The notes beneath the pieces were generated by a model. It saw nothing but the letters and a program-made list of their open reading frames with translations, was not told the origin of the DNA and made no database searches. Positions 56,456 through 64,000 of a DNA stretch of 64,000 nt are shown piece by piece. A program made the position numbers and the translations under genes. Position 1 is the first letter of the stretch. Every line of letters starts with the position of its first letter. The stretch comes from Psococerastis gibbosa. Lineage: Eukaryota; Arthropoda; Insecta; Psocodea; Psocidae. The stretch lies in the NCBI GenBank assembly GCA_963971405.1, contig OZ020486.1:12547419-12611418 (forward strand). Reading direction: 5' to 3'.

Positions 56456-59400
56456 TGCAATTCACGTATAACAATTGTCTGTTTATATAGAGTTCCCGAT
56501 AGCAGTGACATCGATAACTTTCTCAGTATAATGCTAGCTCTATTAGACAAACTAGAGCGTGATAATAGAATAGGTGTACTGGCCGGTGATTTTAATGAAA
56601 ACTTTTTATTGACTAGTGACAGAATCCTGAAAATTTTGGACGCCTTTAAGTGTTATAACTATAACCCCTTTATATCAGTGCCAACGAGAATTACTGATAA
56701 ATCTGCAACCTGTATTGACAATATATTTGTTAATATTGATCAAAGCCCAGACATTTGCCATGCACTCTCCCACTCAGTTGGCTTCTCAGACCATGACGCC
56801 CAGATATTGTGCATCTCTGATCCCCAATTCCTGCCTTATCCCACTAATGAGGTCAAATGTCCCCAATTTCAGAGAGCCTATACTAAAGGTAATGTTAATA
56901 AATTCAATGCCCTGCTGTCAAATTGTACCTGGGATTCCATTTTTGATACTACAAACGCTCACTCTGGTTTTGAAGCGTTCTCAGGTACCTTAACCTCTTT
57001 TTACGACTTATCCTTCCCACTTAAGATGGTTAAAGATAAAAGAAAAACTACAAAGAGGACCACTCTTAAAGATAAGTTTGACCAACTCCGTGACATTAAA
57101 GTCCTACACCAAAGCTCTGGTGACCCCATGTTAAAAATTCACCATAGCCAAGCTCTTAAGTGTCTAAAATTAGAATGTCATAGGCTGGAGAAAGATGATG
57201 TGTGTGCTCGAATCTCTAACTCCAACAATAAGGCTAAAGCTGCGTGGGAGGTTATAAACGAACGTAGGCAGTTATCATCCAAACCAGCTATTGTTAAATT
57301 AACTGTTAATGGTGAATCAATCTCGTCACCTCAATTAATTGCTGATGAATTTAGCTGCTATTTCAGAAACACCATTGAGAATCTCATTAGTCGCATTCCC
57401 CATGCGAGTGTTAACAACGTGGGATGGCCAGTAAGTGACACGTTCTTCCTTGCCCCGGTAGATGCCGGGGAAGTTCGCGCTGCGATTAAATCCCTGAGGC
57501 GCACGTCGTCTGCCGGGGTTGACAAAATACCCTCTAAGCTACTTAAAGATTCCTGCCCTCACCTCATTGGACCTTTAGTTCTTCTGATAAACAGGAGCTT
57601 TGACGATGGGGTCTTTCCAAATTGTTTTAAAAAGGCCATAGTTAAACCTGTGTTTAAGAAAGGGGCCCGTGATCAGGTACAAAGTTATCGTCCCATTAGT
57701 CTCTTACCATCTGTATCTAAAATTATAGAAAAAATAGTAAATAAGAGACTTATTGATTTTCTAAAAAAACATAAGGTACTCTCTCCAGTCCAGTTTGGGT
57801 TCCTACCTGGCAAATCTACTGGCGACGCCTGCCTCAAGCTTTATAACACTATCCTTGATGGCATTGACTGTAGAAAAGCTCCCCTTAGCCTGCTCTTAGA
57901 CCTATCTAAGGCATTTGATACGCTCGACCATGGCATACTTCTGGAAAAACTGCAAAGGGCAGGCATCAGAGGTGTAGCCCTTAAATGGTTCAGCAGCTAT
58001 CTTAAGGACAGACAGCAAAAAGTAGTAATTGGATCTGGCGGCTCCCAGGCGTCATCAGACTGGTGCCCTCTCAGTACAGGTGTCCCTCAGGGCAGTATCC
58101 TGGGTCCCTCCCTGTTCCTTATCTATATAAACGAGTTCGCCTCCTTTATGTCAACTACCTCCCTGGAACCCCATGTGGGACTCTACGCGGACGACGCTGT
58201 GCTTACCCTACTATTGCCCAATACCCAGTTAGCTTTGTCCGGAGCTGGTGAGACTCTTGAGCAAGCTCACCGGTGGCTCGCAGCGAATAAGTTGGTCCTC
58301 AACGCGGTTAAAACCGAACTCATTATCCCAAGTTGCACCAAGCACGGCCACCCAACTCCTAGAGTACTTACTACAAATGGTCTCGACATTACCGAAGCGG
58401 CTGACGTCCGGTTCCTAGGCATCACCTTCGATTCCAACCTTAATTGGCGACGACATATTGACATATTATGTGGGAAACTCTCATCAACGGTGTTCCTTAT
58501 GAGAAACCTATCCTTTGTCGCTGGCAATGACATTCTAAAGGTAATATACTATAGTCTCATGCAATCTCACCTGTCGTATGGCGTAGCCCTATGGGGAAAT
58601 TCCTCAGACTGCACTAGGGCTTTCCGCCTGCAAAAAAAGGCTGTGCGACTTCTGGCAGGAATATTGGACCAGCGTGTGTCATGCCGATCACTATTCCCTC
58701 GTTTGGGTATCCTCACTCTCCCTGCTCTATTTATATTAGAACTGATAATTTATATCAGGAGGGAGGGACTGGGGCTTAAAAATTATGAAATTCACCACCA
58801 TCACACACGGAGAAGGGGTGACATTCACCTGGGAGCAGTCAGACTCTCTAAGGTACTAAAGGGACCCTTCCAACTCGGTTCCAGACTGTTTAATAAGCTC
58901 CCACAGGGTCTAAAAAGAGAAGATATTAGCCTAAACGCTTTCAAGAGCAAGGTGAAGGGACTCCTGGTGAGTTGTTGCCCTTACTCCGTCAATGAATTCC
59001 TAGCGACCAACCTCCCTCCCTGCTGACATTCTCTTCATACTTATAAGTGCCTATTGTCTGTTGTCAAACACCTATGAATAACAGTTGCATATGCGATGCC
59101 ATGTATATCAAATAATTTATTTAAATATAATGTTAAATAAAATTTTAACATTAATCAATTATTATTTTGAAATCAGTAAATTTATTAATTTGAATATAGG
59201 AACTCGACAAAATATTTTCGCCTGTTTTATCAAAACTAGTCTTTTTGGCAAAATATTAAGTCCAATCTTATCACTGATAATTTAAAGAGCCAATGGGAAA
59301 AGTTTTAGTTAAACCTATTAAACATTAGAATGTCAAACTAAAACTATTGATATGGACTTTTCTCTCATTGTTTTTTTTTTTTTTTCAAATTATTGACTCA

Positions 59401-59573
59401 TAAATAGTCAAAATGTTTATAGTCTAGACTTGATGTTTTGATATTATGTAGCCTACATGGTAGACCTAATTGTATTTTTGACGGTGCCGAGCACATACTG
59501 TACCTTTATATTTATATTGTACTGTATGTGGTAATAATGGCCTATTATATTTCATTTCATTTCATTTCATTTA
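56456..59573 (+). mobile_element. 5'-truncated CR1/Jockey-group LINE with intact frame and (TTTCA)n tail
   Basis: The element starts inside the endonuclease (in-frame codons upstream of the first methionine read ITIVCLYRVPDSSD from about 56468). It runs through RT, a ~520 bp AT-rich 3' UTR and ends in about five TTTCA units (59549-59573). Pentamer tails and 5' truncation are typical of CR1-like elements. No target duplication was identified. Confidence 0.9.
56531..59026 (+). CDS. LINE ORF2-type polyprotein (endonuclease C-terminus + reverse transcriptase)
   Basis: An 831-codon uninterrupted frame, open upstream to about 56444, so the methionine is only the first one left. Residues 19-22 GDFN and 86-89 SDHD are the C-terminal motifs of an APE-type endonuclease; its N-terminal catalytic part is missing. 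The RT domain shows AGVDKIPSKLLK (~residue 330), SYRPISLLPSVSKIIEKI (~385), QFGFLPGKST, LDLSKAFDTLDH (~456), STGVPQGSILGPSLF (~515) and the catalytic LYADD (Y552-D555). A C-terminal region with SCRSLFPRLGIL follows. The DLSKAFDTLDH wording suits the CR1/L2/Daphne/Jockey group. It makes cDNA by target-primed reverse transcription in the family; this copy cannot be autonomous because of the lost endonuclease half. The absence of stops implies recent insertion. Nucleotide composition is GC-richer than its flanks. Confidence 0.95.
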   Translation: MLALLDKLERDNRIGVLAGDFNENFLLTSDRILKILDAFKCYNYNPFISVPTRITDKSATCIDNIFVNIDQSPDICHALSHSVGFSDHDAQILCISDPQFLPYPTNEVKCPQFQRAYTKGNVNKFNALLSNCTWDSIFDTTNAHSGFEAFSGTLTSFYDLSFPLKMVKDKRKTTKRTTLKDKFDQLRDIKVLHQSSGDPMLKIHHSQALKCLKLECHRLEKDDVCARISNSNNKAKAAWEVINERRQLSSKPAIVKLTVNGESISSPQLIADEFSCYFRNTIENLISRIPHASVNNVGWPVSDTFFLAPVDAGEVRAAIKSLRRTSSAGVDKIPSKLLKDSCPHLIGPLVLLINRSFDDGVFPNCFKKAIVKPVFKKGARDQVQSYRPISLLPSVSKIIEKIVNKRLIDFLKKHKVLSPVQFGFLPGKSTGDACLKLYNTILDGIDCRKAPLSLLLDLSKAFDTLDHGILLEKLQRAGIRGVALKWFSSYLKDRQQKVVIGSGGSQASSDWCPLSTGVPQGSILGPSLFLIYINEFASFMSTTSLEPHVGLYADDAVLTLLLPNTQLALSGAGETLEQAHRWLAANKLVLNAVKTELIIPSCTKHGHPTPRVLTTNGLDITEAADVRFLGITFDSNLNWRRHIDILCGKLSSTVFLMRNLSFVAGNDILKVIYYSLMQSHLSYGVALWGNSSDCTRAFRLQKKAVRLLAGILDQRVSCRSLFPRLGILTLPALFILELIIYIRREGLGLKNYEIHHHHTRRRGDIHLGAVRLSKVLKGPFQLGSRLFNKLPQGLKREDISLNAFKSKVKGLLVSCCPYSVNEFLATNLPPC

Positions 59574-60124
59574 AATGCCATAAGTATTCAGTTTCACTTG
59601 CGTTCTAGTCAGTAACCTCAAAAAACCAAAATTCTACTGAGTCGACTTGCGTCAAGTGTAAAACTACCAAAATTCTATTTCCACCTACCCAAGCCTAAGC
59701 CGTGCGAAACTCTAATGTTCTTTTGAGTACCATATACACAGTCTATATAAGCTTCTTTGCGGAGATTTCCCATTATTTGCCGCCACCGACGACAGATGTC
59801 TTTGAGTGGGGGGGGGGGGGGTTAAGAAAGATATGAGTGTGGGTGGGGGGCACAGGAGGGCGTGAGGTGGGGTGGGAGGAAGTGTCGGTGTTAATATTTG
59901 TGGGAACTGGCAGCTGTGGCCCGTCTCCGCACTTGAAGATATGCCCCGGCACATTTAAATATTAAATGCGGCACCCGTGGCAACTGTCGAGCCCATGGGA
60001 ATACCCAACTTGCGAATTCCTTATTTTACCAATGTGCGACGAATGTCAGAACCCGGGTTTTATCACATTAAGAATCGAATTTCCTGTGGTTAGTTGGGGA
60101 AGTTGATAGAAGACACTTCAGCAG
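59574..60124. other. No gene seen; G-rich patch 59805-59880
   Basis: A G run of about 15 followed by further G clusters (GGGTGGGGGG, GGTGGGGTGGGAGG) could form G-quadruplexes. Otherwise unremarkable. Confidence 0.45.
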
Positions 60125-60436
60125 CCCTATTACGGCGATTTGTGATTAATGTAACGTTTACCGGGGTTTATTCTATTGTTTTAAACAAATGAGTGCGCGA
60201 GAAAAATTTAAATTAATAAATTAATCCTCGGCTATATTTTTGTTGAGTTTTTAATTTTTTCTCCCTTAGATGTAGACACATTCATTAAAATTCATATTTT
60301 ATTTCATAATTCTACCTGTACATTTTAATGTGCATTAGTATTTCTTTCATTCTCTTGTATTCCAATAATAATAATGAGACCGTCACGTGACAAATTACTA
60401 ATGCGGTATTAAAAAATAAACCCCAGTATTATATAA
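60125..60436. mobile_element. Foldback element 'S', shorter copy
   Basis: Starts CCCTATTACGGCGATTTGTG, then TTACCGGGGTTTATTC, and ends AATAAACCCCAGTATTATAT. The left part corresponds to the inverted right part of the 29875 copy (GTTTTAAACAAATGAGTG; TTTTTTCTCCCTTAGAT; TCTACCTGTACATTT). The outermost right terminus is lost. Confidence 0.75.
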
Positions 60437-60570
60437 ACTAAAATATAATATGACTGCTGACACGAGTACATACGTACTAATCTCTGTCTTAAAAATTTCC
60501 ATTAAGGCAGCCGTAAGATTTTTTGAGCAAATAGTATAGGCTATAGCTATAGTGTATACCAATGGTTAGG
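60437..60570. other. Short spacer, nothing recognised
   Basis: AT-rich. Confidence 0.35.
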
Positions 60571-60812
60571 ATGACTCGTATCTGTACTTGGTTAAGTCAT
60601 GCTTTCGACTGTTTCATTGCGTCAATGGTAAGCTTGTCTCAGCATGTCAATTACCGCTTGTAGCCGGTATAGGTTGACATCGAGAACGTATACCTGTTTG
60701 GCAATGGCCAAAAATTCATACGGAAACAAAACAAATCGTGCACGAAATCCATGGGGTAGATTGAACATAGGACCTATGGACCACGATGTAGGCCTGGGTC
60801 CATATGAAGCCC
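60571..60812 (-). repeat. Repeat 'I', full copy
   Basis: GACTCGTATCTGTACTTGGT, CATTGCGTCAATGGTAAGCT, GGTTGACATCGAGAACGTAT and AAATTCATACGGAAACAAA in minus orientation. Confidence 0.78.
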
Positions 60813-60895
60813 ATAAATAAATAAATAGGCTGATACAAAGAGAGAAGAGGGATAGAGAGAGATGAAGTCTGTTCCTATTCCGAATTAGTAAAGTT

Positions 60896-61292
60896 TGGCG
60901 CGGTTTCCACCGACCTGGTAGTGCTAAATACAAATACGATGACGTGGTAACAGACATTCAAGACTTAGGCAGGGTTTCCACCGACCTCGCATTACAGAAT
61001 GCAAATGACATTGACGGAAATTTGAATTTTTCTTTTTATAGAAATCTATTAACATGTTTGTACTTAACATATCCCATGAAGCCATTTTTTAATTTTAGTT
61101 TGTTTGTTTGTGGTTTTACTCTGTGATCATTGATCAATTTTAACTATGGCATAGAGTAAAACAACCATTTCCGTCAATGTCATTTGAATTCTGCAATGCG
61201 AGGTTGGTGGAAACCCCGCCTAAGTCTTGAATGTCAGTTACCACATCACCGTATTTGTATTTAGCACCAGCAGGTCGGTGGAAACCGCGTCT
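60896..61292. mobile_element. Nested palindromic MITE 'D'
   Basis: Outer arms GCGCGGTTTCCACCGACC and GGTCGGTGGAAACCGCG. ACGTGGTAACAGACATTCAA pairs with TTGAATGTCAGTTACCACAT. The inner palindrome has CCACCGACCTCGCATTACAG arms and the core CCCATGAAGCCATTTTTTAA. The structure is complete, as in copies A and B. Confidence 0.85.
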
Positions 61293-62044
61293 TACACAAA
61301 GCTTCCAAGAACAGCGGTTATTACTTCAATTGTTATACGAGCACGCAATGAATGAAGAAATCGTCGGCAGGCGTCTCATTCATACTATCGAAGTTTTCGA
61401 AACTAAATTTCTCCTAAAGGACAATCCGACTTGTACAGTGTTATGTATTCTGCTATAATTTCAAGCTGAGAAATGCCCGTGCTACATGCACATGGAGGAT
61501 AGAATGGAACATGCTTTTCTCCATGCTTAATGAATTATTGTAAGAAGATCAACCCTGACAGCAAAGAAGCCACACGTACCCGTCATCTAAGAATTAATTA
61601 GAAAGACTAGAAGCTCCCTTATAGTAGTGCGAGGTCGACTTATCATGTATTTATTTTTTCGCCAAAATATGATACCTTTTAGTATGTACTCAAGTCAAAT
61701 GTGTTTTTTTAATCCTAAACAAAGATAATCCTCATTATGCGTGTTTAGAATGCAGTCATTATGTATTGTCATTATGGGTCTTTTTCGCACTATATATATG
61801 TTCTTTGAATTCACGCATCAACCGGAATCTGGAGCGAAGTGAGGGAAAATACACATTATAAGTTGACCCCACACTACTAGACAGGGATTCCGAGCTCACA
61901 GTGCTCCTCAATTTCTCCTAGAAGACATGTACTGTATGCCTTTTGTTGGGCCTTTCGGAGCACTCTTATAATTAACCCATATAGTGCAATAGTGATTGTC
62001 GTTCTAAATTGGAAGATCAAATTTAGCTCAAAGCATAACAAGGC
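61293..62044. other. No gene seen
   Basis: No recognised feature. Confidence 0.35.
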
Positions 62045-62215
62045 TTCTTCTTCTTAAGGTTACAATCTTAGCGATTGGTTGGCAGCAACTCCCTGCATAT
62101 CGTCCTCCAGTTTACTCGGTCCTCGATCTTCCTCTTCAGTTCTTGATATGATATTGCTCCTGCGTCTTCTTTTACTTGATCCATGAATTCCTTCTTCGGC
62201 CGTCCTCTTCTGTTA
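62045..62215 (-). pseudogene. LINE 3' end: last ~45 codons of an RT polyprotein plus (AAG)n tail
   Basis: The minus strand from 62212 reads RRGRPKKEFMDQVKEDAG, then a block ending EDRVNWRTICRELLP and a stop. This is the standard C-terminus of several insect LINE polyproteins (RGRP-K-W-D-V---...R--WR---). After the stop comes a short UTR and an AAGAAGAAGAAG tail (62045-62056). It is 5' truncated and dead. Confidence 0.82.
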
Positions 62216-63510
62216 TTATAACAAGGCTAGCTACCTACAATAGAGACATAATTTTAAGCATGCATAAAATACCCCTAGCATTTGAGTAAATCGTCTGTAG
62301 GCAAAGACTGCACACTCGAAAAAAAAAAAATTTGAAATCACCATGAATTAGTCACTTGCGATTCCAAAACTGGAATGAAGGACAGGAAAAAATCTGGGAA
62401 TATTTACTCTTGAACAAGTTCAAAACAATAGCTCCATAGATAAAAACAGTGTTTGCATGACTTTTCTCATTACAAACGAAATTAAAAAACAACCACACGA
62501 AGCAATTTCTTGTCAGTCTAAGAAAAACACTAAAAAAAAATAAGGGGGTTAACATTTTTGAAGGGCTGCGGGCAAGAAGTAGATGAAGTGAACGCAGGAT
62601 TAGGCACTAGTTCATCATTATTTTCCCAGCTTTCCTTGACAACCACGCGTTCCTACAAGAAACTTCCCCTTATCAGTTTCGACTCTTCCCTTCAAGTGCG
62701 TGCCGTAATGAGACGAAAGCGTTTCTTTTTTTTTTCCAGAGTTGCCAGTTTGATTCCCTTTCCACATACTTTGCCCATCCTTCATTACTTTTCTCTCTTT
62801 TTCATTTCCGCGGCTTCCCCTTTGTATGCCACCGTTAACGAGCCGGCGAAAGCTGTAAAACCAGCAATGAGGTTCTCCTATTCATATGCTTGCCTTTTTC
62901 GAGGCTATTTTTCGTTTAATTAAATTCTTTCAATTGCGTATTTTATATGGGTTTCAGAGTTAGAAAATTGGCTAGTATAGACGTAGAGTGGATTCGTATA
63001 TTCAAGGAAAAGTTATTACTGACAACAAAAATAGTAAAGGCAAAAAACTGGGAGGATGGATTTAACTAAAGGAAATAAAATGAGAAGTAATATTCAGAAG
63101 ATATATTGAATCATATTGAGAGGGGTAGACGTATAAACCTGGATAAACTTTCATAACTGATGATGAATTAGAGGCTTATGAATCTCTTTTTGATCAAAGA
63201 CTTCCTGTTGGTAGGGGGGAAACTTTTACTGATAAATACTACACATAGACATGGGAAACTAAGTTAATTTATTACAGCAAAGGCGGACAAAACTTTGATA
63301 ACTCTTTGGCATTATCATGTACGTTCGTATACCGTCCGGATAGTTCTGCATTTTTATTTTATTTCTCCTCTGAAATTTATATGTTGCGATTATTGCAAAG
63401 TGAATTTAAGGAAGAAGGATTTCGATTTTGTTACACACAGTAAACCCATATGCAGGAAGTTTTTTTTATTTTTAATCACCTACATGGAGTATTAAAATAA
63501 TTGCACAGAC
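62216..63510. other. No gene seen
   Basis: A 121-codon plus frame at 62558-62923 has no domain and no splice support. The rest is AT-rich. Confidence 0.35.
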
Positions 63511-63735
63511 TTTCATAGCCGGAGTTACTTGATGAAGCAATAGAATCCGGTGTCCATCTGAAAGCGTACTTCCAAACGCTTCGTCATCATCTGCTCAGCA
63601 GCAACTGAGACACAACTTTTGAAGTCTACGCAGTGCCACTGAAGATGTCGACTGCAGATGTTGACGAAACGTTTGAAATTACGCTTTCAAATCGACTACG
63701 GGCAATCATACCGGATTCTTCTGCTTCATGGAGTA
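63511..63735. mobile_element. Foldback element 'R', full copy
   Basis: GCCGGAGTTACTTGATGAAG and AGAATCCGG on the left pair with CCGGATTCTTCTGCTTCAT on the right. TCTGAAAGCGTACTTCCAAA pairs with TTTGAAATTACGCTTTCAAA. The spacer has AAGTCTACGCAGTGCCACTG and GTCGACTGCAGATGTTGACG. Confidence 0.75.
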
Positions 63736-63820
63736 TGCCACAAGTACAATCTACTATAGAACAATGGACATTGTCACAGGTATCACTGATTGAACCGAAA
63801 TTAGAGGATATAGAAAAACT

Positions 63821-63893
63821 GGGCTTGGCGGGATTCAAACCCACGATCTACGCCTAACCGGGGTGTCGTTTTAAACCGCTGGACCACAAGCCC
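63821..63893 (-). repeat. tRNA-like cloverleaf repeat, second near-complete copy
   Basis: Same fold as 45938-46009: acceptor GGGCTTG/CAAGCCC, T arm GTGGG-TTTGAAT-CCCGC, and anticodon stem ACACC/GGCGT with one mismatch. The D loop is one base longer. The flank CTCTACTTATATGCTC is shared with the first copy. Confidence 0.78.
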
Positions 63894-64000
63894 CGACAAG
63901 AACAGTTTATGTATATCCTCTACTTATATGCTCGTATTGACATGATACACATATCTTTTTATATATATTTCAACTGTCCGTGTGTATGTCACTAAACTCC

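Noticed and set aside
56715..58533. Short frames overlapping the LINE (56715-56993, 58063-58251, 58267-58533)
   Set aside because: Alternative-frame shadows of the reverse transcriptase coding sequence.
62558..62923. 121-codon open frame (plus)
   Set aside because: Serine/phenylalanine-rich, no domain and no similarity I recognise.

Overview
This is a eukaryotic nuclear window, AT-rich and crowded with repeats, most likely from an arthropod with a large genome. The evidence is (1) two spliced exons of a Klingon/Lachesin-type immunoglobulin cell-adhesion gene separated by an 18.4 kb intron, (2) CR1/Jockey-group and other non-LTR retrotransposon pieces, (3) several tRNA-derived SINE families and one apparently 5S-rRNA-derived SINE family with target-site duplications, and (4) many palindromic MITE/foldback elements. 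There is no sign of bacterial gene organisation, no CRISPR array and no operon. The species assignment is inference; no database was consulted.

Gene content: the only host coding sequence I can support is on the minus strand. The upstream exon is at 22293-22421 and the downstream exon at 3660-3860. Both are bounded by AG and GTAAGT splice sites, both are flanked by phase-1 introns, and they join in frame to make one Ig domain with both cysteines and the core tryptophan. The remaining exons must lie outside the window or are too short to recognise here. Almost all other open frames of 60-120 codons look like chance frames or translations of repeats.

Layout: 1-3659 holds a foldback MITE and one dispersed-repeat copy. 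3861-22292, the large intron, holds SINEs, a nested SINE-in-SINE with a perfect 14 bp duplication (15871-16355), a dead LINE reverse transcriptase (10640-11890), several MITEs and a long poly-G element (19624-20495). 22422-32300 holds an inverted copy of the poly-G element, a 145 bp tandem repeat, a tRNA-Glu-like SINE, two composite foldbacks and a 5S-like SINE. 32300-44300 holds a hAT-type MITE, other MITEs, dispersed repeats and quiet AT-rich sequence. 44300-50600 is the densest part: 5S-like SINEs, tRNA cloverleaf repeats (one held between inverted arms), nested MITEs, a second ~143 bp tandem repeat, a LINE fragment and SINEs. 50600-64000 carries the youngest-looking element, a LINE with an 831-codon intact frame (56531-59026), plus a third copy of the poly-G element and more MITEs.

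How it fits together: the window is mainly a record of transposition into the introns and flanks of a neuronal adhesion gene. The most interesting structures are the 5S-headed SINE family, the tRNA-like cloverleaf repeats, the cloverleaf enclosed by ~90 bp inverted arms, the MITE-within-MITE family with a shared core but different termini, and a SINE central domain shared by elements with different tRNA heads.
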